Origin: Chloroflexota bacterium
GTDB lineage: Bacteria > Chloroflexota > Anaerolineae > Aggregatilineales > Phototrophicaceae
Assembly: GCA_026713245.1 (NCBI GenBank)
Contig: JAPOOU010000075.1
Span: 1-34,465, forward strand
Reading direction: 5' to 3'
Length of the DNA: 34,465 nt
The notes under the pieces are model-generated. The model was not told where the DNA came from and made no database searches. It was given only the letters and a program-made list of their open reading frames with translations. Both the position numbers and the translations under genes were made by a program. Shown piece by piece: positions 17,673 to 26,558 of the stretch (position 1 is its first letter; each line of letters begins with the position of its first letter).

Positions 17673-18650
17673 ATGGCTGACTCCAATTCTTCTGGCAGCC
17701 CCCCTGTTAAAGATATTGACACGCGCTATGCTGGTCTCGCGCCTGTTGCTGGCGGCAAAAAGAAGGCCGGATTTCTCAATCGCTTCGACAACCCTTGGCT
17801 CAACTGGAAGTTCCTCAGCGGCGCGTTTATCATTGGTTTCATCTTCTTCCTGATTTTCCTGGGCAATCAATTCTGGGATACCGAATTGGCGCTGGCCGGC
17901 AGTTCGCCTTTGAATATGCCCCCCCTAGGCTTCACAAACTGGCGCGACCAAGAGGGTATTCCAGAGCATCCGCTCGGTACCGAAAATAGTGGGCGCGACA
18001 TGCTGGCCCTGCTGATTGTGGGTACGCCGCGCACAATCGGCGTCGGCGTGATTGCCGCCTCCGTTGGCATGGCTGTCGGCATCATCCTGGGTTTTCTGGC
18101 TGGCTTCGTCGGCGGCTGGGTCGATGATGTCGTTCGCCTGGCGACCGACGTGACCATTACCATTCCTTCCCTCCTGGTGCTCATCGTCATCCAATCGGTC
18201 TTGCCATATATCGATTTGGTGACGATGGCGCTTTTGATTTCGATGTTCGCCTGGGCGACGCCGACGCGTTATATCCGCGCTCAGGTGCTCAGCATGCGCG
18301 AAAGCGGATATGTGCAAATGGCCCGCCTTTCCGGTGTACCCATGCGCGACATTATGTACCGCGAGATCATGCCCAACCTGCTGCCCTACCTGGCCGCGAG
18401 CTATATCGGCAACATGACCGGCGCGATTCTGTCGGCGGTGGGCCTGGAGTTGCTCGGTTTCGGGCCACAGCGCATTCCTTCGCTGGGCGTCTCGATCTTC
18501 TTCTCGATTGAAGCGGCTGCCTTGCTGCGCAATATGTGGTGGTGGTGGGGTATCCCGACCGTGATTCTGGCGATTGTCTTCATTGCGCTTTTGCTGATCA
18601 ACCTGGGCTTGGACGAAATTGCCAACCCGCGCCTGCGCAAAGCGAACTAG
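17673..18650 (+). CDS. ABC transporter permease (DppC/OppC type)
   Basis: HPLGTENSGRDMLALLIVGTPRTIGVGVIA, YVQMARLSGVPMRDIMYREIMPNLLPYL EAA-type loop. Confidence 0.94.
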   Translation: MADSNSSGSPPVKDIDTRYAGLAPVAGGKKKAGFLNRFDNPWLNWKFLSGAFIIGFIFFLIFLGNQFWDTELALAGSSPLNMPPLGFTNWRDQEGIPEHPLGTENSGRDMLALLIVGTPRTIGVGVIAASVGMAVGIILGFLAGFVGGWVDDVVRLATDVTITIPSLLVLIVIQSVLPYIDLVTMALLISMFAWATPTRYIRAQVLSMRESGYVQMARLSGVPMRDIMYREIMPNLLPYLAASYIGNMTGAILSAVGLELLGFGPQRIPSLGVSIFFSIEAAALLRNMWWWWGIPTVILAIVFIALLLINLGLDEIANPRLRKAN

Positions 18651-18671
18651 AGGCGGAAGGGATCATAGATC

Positions 18672-19826
18672 ATGTCTGAGCAAAGTAGACCCGGCAGCGA
18701 CCGCGTAGTTCTCAATGTAGACAACCTGCGCATTCATTACGCGACCCCACAGGGCGATGTCATCGCCGTCAGCGATATCAGCTTTAAGTTGTACGAAGGC
18801 GAGACGCTCGGTTTGGTCGGGGAATCGGGCTGTGGCAAGTCGACCACAGCCTATGGCATTCTGCAATTGGTGCAGCCGCCCGGCTACATCGTGCATGGCA
18901 GCATTGAAGTCGATGGCACCGAGGTGCTGAACCTGATGGAAGAGGAGTTGCGCAAGTTCCGTTGGACTGGCTTGTCGCTGATCCCGCAAGGCGCTATGAA
19001 CTCGCTGAACCCGACCATGCGCGTCAAAGACCAGGTCATAGATGTGATCGAATCGCACGAAGGCAAGGCGAATTATCAATCGTTCAGAGAACGCCTCAAA
19101 GCATTCTTGCGGAAGATCAGGCGGCCAAGGCGAAAAGAGCCGTTCAGAAATTTCCTCGCTGAATGGCGCCGGAATTTGATGCTGCTCTTGCGTTACGAAC
19201 CGCTCAAAGAGCGCATCTTCGACTTGTTTCAGGCCGTCGGTCTGCCAAATCGCATCTACAATATGTACCCCCACGAACTCAGCGGCGGGATGAAGCAACG
19301 CGTTTGCATCGCCATGGGCGTGGCGCTGCATCCGACGGTCGTGATTGCCGACGAGGCGACGAGCGCGCTGGATGTGGTGGTGCAGCGGATCGTGGCGCAG
19401 ACCCTGGTGGAGGTGAAAGACGAAATCGGCGTTTCCTTGATCGTCATCGGCCACGATATGGGCTTGCTGGCGCAAATCGTCGATCGCATCGCGGTGATGT
19501 ACGCTGGCAAAATGGTCGAGATCGCGCCAGTGGAAAACATCTATGCCAATCCGCTTCATCCCTATACGCAACTGCTCATTGATTCCATCCCGTCGATCAA
19601 AGAGCGCAAACCCTTGAAAATCACCGAAGGCATCACGCATGATCCGCGCAATCCACCTTCGGGCTGCATCTTCCGGTTGCGCTGCCCCTTCGCCTGGGAA
19701 CATTGCGCCGTGGAAGAACCATCACAGATCATTGTGGAAGAAAAGCACGAAGTTGCTTGTCATTTATTCGACGAGCAATTTGAAGAAAGGAGGTCCAATG
19801 CCTTCGCCACTATTGCAAATTCGTGA
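18672..19826 (+). CDS. Oligopeptide-type ABC transporter ATP-binding protein (DppD/OppD-like)
   Basis: Walker A GESGCGKST, signature LSGGMKQRVCIAMGVALHPTVVIADEATSALD, C-terminal oligopeptide NBD domain HPYTQLLIDSIPS...GCIFRLRCPFAWEHC. Confidence 0.95.
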   Translation: MSEQSRPGSDRVVLNVDNLRIHYATPQGDVIAVSDISFKLYEGETLGLVGESGCGKSTTAYGILQLVQPPGYIVHGSIEVDGTEVLNLMEEELRKFRWTGLSLIPQGAMNSLNPTMRVKDQVIDVIESHEGKANYQSFRERLKAFLRKIRRPRRKEPFRNFLAEWRRNLMLLLRYEPLKERIFDLFQAVGLPNRIYNMYPHELSGGMKQRVCIAMGVALHPTVVIADEATSALDVVVQRIVAQTLVEVKDEIGVSLIVIGHDMGLLAQIVDRIAVMYAGKMVEIAPVENIYANPLHPYTQLLIDSIPSIKERKPLKITEGITHDPRNPPSGCIFRLRCPFAWEHCAVEEPSQIIVEEKHEVACHLFDEQFEERRSNAFATIANS

Positions 19827-22329
19827 CGCTACCAAGATCTATTCTGCGGGTGGATTTATAGGCGGCAGCAAGAATTCAGTCGTCGCGCTCGATAATTTTA
19901 ACATGACTATCGCCGAATCCCCGGCGACTATCACGACAATCGCCGGGGAAAGCGGCAGCGGCAAAACGACCCTGGCGAACCTGGTCCTCGGTTTCATCAA
20001 GCTCAGCTCGGGCAATATCATCTTCGACGGTGAAGACATCACCGACATGACCAATGAGCAGCTGAAAGTATACCGCCGCAATGTGCAGGCGGTCTTTCAA
20101 GATCCTTTTGGCGTCTATAATCCCTTTTATCGCATCGACCACGTTTTTGATCTCGTCAACAAGCATTTCAGCCTGTCGGACAATCAGAGCGAATATCGCG
20201 ATATGGTGGAAGCCGGGCTGAACGTTGTCGGCTTATACGGCGAGGATGTGTTGCGCAAGTACCCGCACCAGTTGAGCGGCGGGCAACGGCAGCGCATCAT
20301 GATGGCGCGCGCTTATATGATCAAGCCGCGTTTGATCGTGGCTGACGAACCCGTCTCCATGGTGGACGCCTCGCTGCGCGCGTCGATTCTGGATGCTATG
20401 CTGCGCCTGCGCGACGATCACAACATCTCCTTCCTCTATATCACGCATGACTTGAGCACGGCCTACCAGATCGGCGACCAGATCTACATGCTCTATCAGG
20501 GCACGACTGCCGAACGCGGCAGCGCTATGGACGTCATTGACGCGCCGCAGCACCCTTATGTGCAACTCTTGATCGATTCGGTACCCGTGCCCGACCCGAC
20601 CGATAAATGGGATGTCAACATTTCGCTGCCGAGCGAAGAAGAGATGCGCACGGCTGCCTCGAAGGGCTGCCGCTATTATCCGCGTTGTCCGCATCGTATG
20701 GACAAATGCCTGGACGAGCAGCCGCCACTGTTCAAGATGGACAAGCCAAAGCACGAAGCGGCTTGCTACTTGTACGAAGAGAATGACATCGCGCCGATTG
20801 AGCCGCCTGTTTTGGTCAACCGGCCGATCAGCGACGCCATTGCCGCGCCCAGCCGCCCGCGTTTGCCTTGGGTAGCGGCGGCACTGGTCGTTGCCGCCTT
20901 TGCGATTGGTCTTCTGATTGGCTCGCAACAAGAACCGGAGACCATCGTTGAAGAGGTGGTCGTGGAGGTAACGGCTGTACCCGCAATCGCTACGGCAACG
21001 GAGGCGCCTGCCGAAACCACCGTGCAGATAGCCGCGCCCGCCGCCGCCGATGAAGACGAGATTGAATTCCGGTTGCCCCCCGATGGCGCGACGGACAAAG
21101 GCGCTCTAGCGCTCAACGTAGTGACGGAAGACGAAATCCAGGCTGGCGACGAGAAACATCGCTACACCTTCGACGCGGTTGACGGACAAGTGGTAACGAT
21201 CAAGATTCGCACCGGCGGCAGCGGCTTAAGCGGCGGCAACCTAAACTCGCCCTATGGCACGGTCTACGGGCCCGACAGCGAGTTTGTGGCGGCGCTTGGC
21301 GATACGGCAGTCCGCCCCAGACGCAGCTACAACGCGCCACTCACACTACGGTCGGGGACTTACACGATTATCGTGGGTCCCGCCGAAGTGGCGCGTTATG
21401 GCCTCGTGGGCGACGCGCCTTATCAGGTGGAAGCAGAAGGCGACGAACCGGTTATAAGGGCGGCGCCCGAACCGACGGCGCTACCCCAACCCGACTTCGT
21501 TTTGTCGCCCGCCGGCGCGACCGATAAGGGCGCTCTAGTCATCAACGTGGTGACGGAAGACGAAATCCAGGCTGGCGACGAGAAACATCGCTACAGCTTC
21601 GCCGGGACCGCCGGTCAAGAAGTGACGGTTAAGATCCGCACTGGCGGCAGCGGCTTAAGCGGCGGCAACCTCAACTCGCCCTATGGCACGGTTTACGGGC
21701 CCGACGGCGAGTTTGTGGCGCCGCTTGGCGACACGGCAGTCCGCCCCAGACGCAGCTACAACGCGCCACTCACATTAACATCGGGTACTTATACGATCAT
21801 CGTCGGACCGGCCGAAGTCGATCGCTATGGATTGGTCGGCGATGCTCCCTATCAGGTAAGCGTGGAAGGCGATGAACCGGCGCCCGCGCCAGAGCCGACA
21901 GCCGTGCCGGAAATCGATCCGACGCCGCTGCCGCAGCCGGACCTCATCCTGTCGCCCGATGGCGCCAAGGATAAAGGCATGCTGAGCATCGATGAGGTGA
22001 CGAGGGACGAAATTGCCGATGCTGACGATAGACACAGTTACCGCTTTGAGGCGACTGCCGGGCAACTCGTATCAGTCAGAATTCGGACGGGGGGCAGTGG
22101 CTTAAGCGGCGGCAATCTCAACTCGCCTTACGGCACGATCTATGGACCGGACGGCAAGTTTGTAGCGCCGCTGGGCGATACGGCAGTCCGCCCCAGACGC
22201 AGCTATAACGCGCAGCTCACATTGAAGTCGGGGCTTTACACCATCATCGTTGGCTCGGCGCAAGTGGAGCGCTACGGCCTGGTTGGCGATGCCGAGTATC
22301 AGATCACGGTTGAAAGCGCAGATGGCTAG
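19798..22329 (+). CDS. ABC transporter ATP-binding protein (DppF/OppF-like) fused to a TM helix and three tandem repeat domains
   Basis: SD AGGAGG then ATG at 19798; GESGSGKTT, LSGGQRQRIMMARAYMIKPRLIVADEPVSMVD; CRYYPRCPHRMDKC; then LPWVAAALVVAAFAIGLLIG and 3x GGSGLSGGNLNSPYGT(V/I)YGPD...GDTAVRPRRSYNA repeats. Confidence 0.93.
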   Translation: MPSPLLQIRDATKIYSAGGFIGGSKNSVVALDNFNMTIAESPATITTIAGESGSGKTTLANLVLGFIKLSSGNIIFDGEDITDMTNEQLKVYRRNVQAVFQDPFGVYNPFYRIDHVFDLVNKHFSLSDNQSEYRDMVEAGLNVVGLYGEDVLRKYPHQLSGGQRQRIMMARAYMIKPRLIVADEPVSMVDASLRASILDAMLRLRDDHNISFLYITHDLSTAYQIGDQIYMLYQGTTAERGSAMDVIDAPQHPYVQLLIDSVPVPDPTDKWDVNISLPSEEEMRTAASKGCRYYPRCPHRMDKCLDEQPPLFKMDKPKHEAACYLYEENDIAPIEPPVLVNRPISDAIAAPSRPRLPWVAAALVVAAFAIGLLIGSQQEPETIVEEVVVEVTAVPAIATATEAPAETTVQIAAPAAADEDEIEFRLPPDGATDKGALALNVVTEDEIQAGDEKHRYTFDAVDGQVVTIKIRTGGSGLSGGNLNSPYGTVYGPDSEFVAALGDTAVRPRRSYNAPLTLRSGTYTIIVGPAEVARYGLVGDAPYQVEAEGDEPVIRAAPEPTALPQPDFVLSPAGATDKGALVINVVTEDEIQAGDEKHRYSFAGTAGQEVTVKIRTGGSGLSGGNLNSPYGTVYGPDGEFVAPLGDTAVRPRRSYNAPLTLTSGTYTIIVGPAEVDRYGLVGDAPYQVSVEGDEPAPAPEPTAVPEIDPTPLPQPDLILSPDGAKDKGMLSIDEVTRDEIADADDRHSYRFEATAGQLVSVRIRTGGSGLSGGNLNSPYGTIYGPDGKFVAPLGDTAVRPRRSYNAQLTLKSGLYTIIVGSAQVERYGLVGDAEYQITVESADG
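21061..22320 (+). repeat. Three tandem intragenic domain repeats (~21061-21450, ~21489-21870, ~21936-22320)
   Basis: Repeated protein block DGATDKGAL..NVVTEDEIQAGDEKHRY.F...GQ.V..KIRTGGSGLSGGNLNSPYGTVYGPD.EFVA.LGDTAVRPRRSYNAPLTL.SGTYTIIVG. Confidence 0.95.
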
Positions 22330-22361
22330 ACAGCGCAGTGGATAATACTCTTTGATGGCGG

Positions 22362-22391
22362 CGCCCCTGCGCGATATTTCGCGAAGGGGCG
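22362..22391 (+). terminator. Strong nested hairpin after the fused ATPase gene
   Basis: CGCCCCT-gCGCGAtattTCGCGa-AGGGGCG just downstream of the stop at 22329. Confidence 0.55.
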
Positions 22392-22558
22392 AATTGTTTC
22401 CGAGCCCGTTGAGCGATCTCTTGAATGAAGCGGGGCAAATGCTTGACACCGCCAGCAATAGCGTTAAACTTTTCCTGCGTTCGCATCAGGTCATGGTGAA
22501 AGGACCGGCGCCGACGCGGCTTTGAAAGCGTTTCTGTCTAGCTGTAGAGGGAGTTGCG

Positions 22559-23350
22559 ATGTTAAGTCAAGAACAGATTGATTTCTTTCACGAGAACGGA
22601 TTTCTGCGCATCCCGCAGGTCTACTCTGAAGACGAAATCAGCCAAATGTCGGATAGCCTCGACCGTTTGATCGAGGATTGGGCTTTGACTAGCCCGGGCT
22701 GGTCTGGCCCGTGGCGCGATGTTTATTTGGACGAAGCAGTCGAAAAGCAGGTCAAGCTAACCGCCATGCACGACCTGCACCTGTACTCCGACGCCTGGAT
22801 GCGCGCGGTGACCAATACCAAGCTGGCGACGGCGCTTTCCCAACTACTGGAGTCGAGCGTCGAATTGCACCACACAACCATGCATATCAAGCCGCCGCAG
22901 ACCGGTCATCCCTTCCCTATGCATCAAGACTCTCCCTTCTACGAACATACCGATGGACGCTTTATCGATACGCTGGTGCACCTGGACGACACCTTCCACG
23001 AAAACGGAGAAATCCGTTTCCTGGTTGGTTCTCATAAGAGGGGCAAGCTCCCGCATATTCTCAAGAATCCGGATGGTACAGCCTGCTCGCCGCACCTCAA
23101 TACGGACGAATACAAACTGGAAGACACCGTGCCCGTGCCGGCCAAGCGCGGTGACGTGGTCGTCTTCCATATCTACTGCATCCATGGCTCGTACATCAAT
23201 CAAACCACAGAGCCGCGCCGAATGGTGCGTATGGGTTATCGCGATCCGCATAACGATCAGGTGGCTGGACAGAGCAATGAACGCCCCGGCTTGATCGTAA
23301 AAGGGTACCGTGAACGCCGTGGCGACGAAGAATTGTTGAAACAAACATAG
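22559..23350 (+). CDS. Phytanoyl-CoA dioxygenase (PhyH) family protein
   Basis: FFHENGFLRIPQVYSEDEI, HQDSPFYEHTDGR (HxD), LVGSHKRGKLPH, PAKRGDVVVFHIYCIHGSYINQT. Confidence 0.9.
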   Translation: MLSQEQIDFFHENGFLRIPQVYSEDEISQMSDSLDRLIEDWALTSPGWSGPWRDVYLDEAVEKQVKLTAMHDLHLYSDAWMRAVTNTKLATALSQLLESSVELHHTTMHIKPPQTGHPFPMHQDSPFYEHTDGRFIDTLVHLDDTFHENGEIRFLVGSHKRGKLPHILKNPDGTACSPHLNTDEYKLEDTVPVPAKRGDVVVFHIYCIHGSYINQTTEPRRMVRMGYRDPHNDQVAGQSNERPGLIVKGYRERRGDEELLKQT

Positions 23351-23365
23351 CTGGCAAGGTCATAG

Positions 23366-24271
23366 GTGAGCGACTGGGTTTCCGCGTGCGTCGTCGGCGT
23401 CGATATCGGCGGCAGCAAGATCAGCGCAGGTTTGGTGACGCCAGAAGGCGAGATCTTGCGGACCCGCTCAGTCGCTACTCCCGCAACGCCGTCAGCGATC
23501 CTGGCTGAAGTCAAGCAACTGTGTCATGAGTTGAGCGCCAGTTTCCAGGGCGAGATCGTCGCCATCGGGATTGGTAGCGCCGGCATAGTTGACAGCGAGA
23601 GTGGACACGTGATCCACGCCAATGACAACCTGCCCGGCTGGACCGGCACGCATTTGTCCGCGCTCGAGATTGGCGATGGCCTACCCGTCCTGGCCGAGAA
23701 CGACGCGCGCGCCCTGTCATACGGCGAGGCGAGAATGGGCGCTGGCCGGGACTATTCGTCGTTGCTCTGCGTCACGGTTGGAACGGGCATCGGCGGCGGC
23801 ATCATCCTCGATGGCGAGATTTGGCGCGGCCCAAACTACAGCGCTGGCGAAATCGGCTATCTGGTGGTCGGCTGGGATGGGGACAAACCGATCATCCTTG
23901 ATCAATTCGTCTCGGGACCCGGTATTGAACGCGCGTACCGGGCGTCCACGGGAGCGGCAGATCGCGTGCCTCTTACTGAAATCACTCGCCGCGCCTATGG
24001 GGGCGAGCTGGCCGCGGCGCAGACCATAGAAGACAAAGCTCGGCAACTTGGCATCGTACTGGGCGGTTTCGTCGCGGCGGTCAATCCGGCTGCGCTGGTG
24101 CTCGGCGGCGGCGTTTCGCAAATCGGCGAGCTTTGGTGGGGCGCGCTGGAAGCGGCGTTCCGCGAGAGTGTGCCGTCACTTCTGCGTTCGACGCCGATAT
24201 TGCCGGCGAAGCTGGGCGCCGAGGCGGTGCTGCTGGGCGCGGCCTTGCTGGCTTGGGACAAAATGGCGTGA
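23366..24271 (+). CDS. ROK family protein (sugar kinase; candidate ManNAc/GlcNAc kinase)
   Basis: GTG start; VGVDIGGSKISAGLVTPEGEIL, ENDARALSYGEARMGAGRDYSSLLCVTVGTGIGGGIILDGEIWRG, GEIGYLVV, NPAALVLGGGV. Confidence 0.92.
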   Translation: MSDWVSACVVGVDIGGSKISAGLVTPEGEILRTRSVATPATPSAILAEVKQLCHELSASFQGEIVAIGIGSAGIVDSESGHVIHANDNLPGWTGTHLSALEIGDGLPVLAENDARALSYGEARMGAGRDYSSLLCVTVGTGIGGGIILDGEIWRGPNYSAGEIGYLVVGWDGDKPIILDQFVSGPGIERAYRASTGAADRVPLTEITRRAYGGELAAAQTIEDKARQLGIVLGGFVAAVNPAALVLGGGVSQIGELWWGALEAAFRESVPSLLRSTPILPAKLGAEAVLLGAALLAWDKMA

Positions 24272-25734
24272 TGAAACTCGGCTTGATCCCGCTCGACGAA
24301 CGCCCGGCCTGCGCGCGTTATCCGCAAATGATTGGCGACATCGCTGGCGTGAAAGTGCTGTTGCCGCCGGCTACGGCCCTCAGTCACTTTCGTGAAGCCG
24401 GCGACTGCCTGGCGATCGCCGGCTGGCTGCGCGAGAACGCCAGCGAACTTGACGCCCTTGTCGTATCGATTGAGATGCTGGCCTGCGGCGGACTGATAGC
24501 GTCGCGCATCACTGACGACGCGACGGCCGCGCTCCTGAGCCGCCTTGAGATTCTACGCGAGTTGAAGCGGGGCCATCCGCAACTGCGTATCTATGGCTTC
24601 AATCTCATCGCTCGTATTTCCGGCAATCCCGACAGCGTCGCGGAACCAAGTTACTGGAGCGAATCGGGTCCGCAGATCTATCGCTATTCAAAGGCCTACG
24701 ACGCGCGCCGTTGGGGAGATGGGCCCGCGCCGCAGCGAGAGCAGCTAAACGAAGGTCATTTGCTGGATGTTCTTCGCCGACGACTGCGCAATCATATCGT
24801 TAATCTGGCTGTTCTGGATTTGTTGGCAGAGGACGTCTTTGACCTCTTGGTGATAAGCTCTGACGATACGAGCGAGTATGGCTTTGGCACGCGCGAAAAA
24901 ATCTGGATTCAAGAGTGGGTAGATCGGCGCGGCGGCGACGAAAGCTTGCATGTGTACCCGGGCGCGGATGAGGTGGCTTCAGCGCTGCTGGCGCGCGCGC
25001 TTGTCGATTTTATCGGCGAAGCGCCGCGCTTCTATACACATTATGCGATCGAGGCGGATAAAGAGCGGACCGCTCCTTTTGAGGACGGCCCGGTATGCTT
25101 GACCCTGGAGCGGCAGATCCGCGCTGTTGGCGCAACACAAGTTGATGACATAGATGCTGCCGATATGGTCGTAGCCGTCAATCCACCCGCGCCGAGCGCA
25201 CGATCGTACTTTCATCCGGACCAGGCAGAGAGTGAACGAAACTATCGGGGTGACGCTCTCGTAGACCTTGCCGAGCAGATCGGGTGCTGGATTAACGAAG
25301 GACGCCGCGTCATCGTCTGTGACCTGGCGTATCCCAATGGCAGCGACCCGGTGTTGATCGAGGCGCTGCAGCAAAAGATTCGGCTCCGGGATTTAGCAGC
25401 CTACGGCGGTTGGAATACCGCAGGCAACACTATCGGAGTGGCCCTTGCGCAGGGCATTGCGCAAAGTTGCGAATGCAACGAAGAAGCGGCGCTGCGATTC
25501 CTCACGCATCGTTTTGTAGAGGACTTCTGCTTTATGCACCGAGTCCGCCCGACCATGAATGCCAACATGTCCCGCTACGATGATACGACCGAGGCAGCAA
25601 TGATCGATCTTGTGAGCCAGGGATTGAATGAGCAAATCCGGCATTTGTCCGGTCTTGGCGCTTGGCAGGTGAGTAATGTTCGCTTGCCCATGAAGCGCCG
25701 CTTTGAAGTCGACTTTGAGCTGGAGCGCATATGA
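24271..25734 (+). CDS. DUF4127 family protein
   Basis: MKLGLIPLDERPACARYPQMIG start, SIEMLACGGLIASR, LLVISSDDTSEYGFGTREK, YPGADEVASALLARAL, DLAYPNGSDPVLIEAL, GWNTAGNTIGVALAQGI; ATGA overlap with ROK gene. Confidence 0.8.
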   Translation: MKLGLIPLDERPACARYPQMIGDIAGVKVLLPPATALSHFREAGDCLAIAGWLRENASELDALVVSIEMLACGGLIASRITDDATAALLSRLEILRELKRGHPQLRIYGFNLIARISGNPDSVAEPSYWSESGPQIYRYSKAYDARRWGDGPAPQREQLNEGHLLDVLRRRLRNHIVNLAVLDLLAEDVFDLLVISSDDTSEYGFGTREKIWIQEWVDRRGGDESLHVYPGADEVASALLARALVDFIGEAPRFYTHYAIEADKERTAPFEDGPVCLTLERQIRAVGATQVDDIDAADMVVAVNPPAPSARSYFHPDQAESERNYRGDALVDLAEQIGCWINEGRRVIVCDLAYPNGSDPVLIEALQQKIRLRDLAAYGGWNTAGNTIGVALAQGIAQSCECNEEAALRFLTHRFVEDFCFMHRVRPTMNANMSRYDDTTEAAMIDLVSQGLNEQIRHLSGLGAWQVSNVRLPMKRRFEVDFELERI

Positions 25735-26423
25735 ACGCCGACGCCTTCCTGGCCGCCGTCAAAGGCAAGCTGATCGTATCCTGTCAGGCGCTGGAGGATG
25801 AACCGCTGCACGGCGCGTCAATCATGGCGAAGATGGCGACGGCGGCGAAAATCGGCGGCGCGGCGGCCATCCGCGCCAACAGCCCGGCCGATATCCGCGC
25901 GATCAAGGAAGCGGTCGATCTGCCGGTGATCGGTCTTTATAAACGCGGGGGCAGCGGCGTATTCATCACGCCGACGTTTGATGACGCGGCGGCTGTTGCC
26001 GAAGCGGGCGCCGATATCATCGCTCTCGATTGCACGGATCGTCCGCGTCCCGACGGCATGCGCTTGCGCGATTTGCTGGCGCGCATCCAAAACGAAATCG
26101 GCAAGCCCACCTTCGCCGATGTATCGGCGCTGGAGCAAGCGCAGGCGGCAGTGGAATATGGCGTTGCCATGGCGGGACCGACTTTGTCCGGTTATACCGA
26201 TGCCCGTCCCATGACTAGCGAGCCCGACTTTGAGTTGCTGGGGGCGATGGTCGCTGCCCTGCCAATCCCGGTGATCGCCGAAGGTCGGATTCATACGCCG
26301 CAACAGGCGCGGCAGGCGCTGGATTTCGGCGCTTGGGCGGTGGTGGTAGGATCGGCCGTCACGAGGCCCCGGACCATAACGGCACGCTTTGTAGCGGCGC
26401 TAATGGATGAGGTCCCATGTTAA
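25731..26423 (+). CDS. nanE: N-acetylmannosamine-6-phosphate 2-epimerase
   Basis: KLIVSCQALEDEPLHGASIMAKMATAAKIGGAAAIRAN, LPVIGLYKR, FITPTFDDAAAVAEAGADIIALDCTDRPRPDG, ADVSALEQAQAA, VIAEGRIHTPQQARQALDFGAWAVVVGSAVTRP. Confidence 0.95.
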   Translation: MNADAFLAAVKGKLIVSCQALEDEPLHGASIMAKMATAAKIGGAAAIRANSPADIRAIKEAVDLPVIGLYKRGGSGVFITPTFDDAAAVAEAGADIIALDCTDRPRPDGMRLRDLLARIQNEIGKPTFADVSALEQAQAAVEYGVAMAGPTLSGYTDARPMTSEPDFELLGAMVAALPIPVIAEGRIHTPQQARQALDFGAWAVVVGSAVTRPRTITARFVAALMDEVPC

Positions 26424-26448
26424 CCCAGACTTGTATTGATCGAATGCG

Positions 26449-26545
26449 GCCGCTCGGCGCGTAACCGGCGAAAAGGCCCCAGGAATGTCGCGCTTGCGCA
26501 TAATCGCAAGCCTTCTCGTCGCATGCGCGACGCGGTTTACGCTAA
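26449..26545 (+). repeat. Dispersed repeat copy B
   Basis: GCCGCTCGGCGCGTAACCGGCGAAAAGGCCCCAGGAATGTCGCGCT...AAGCCTTCTCGTCGCATGCGCGACGCGGTTTAC; first 82 bp align ungapped to 395-476 with 14 mismatches by eye. Confidence 0.85.
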
Positions 26546-26558
26546 TAGGAGGGAAAGT

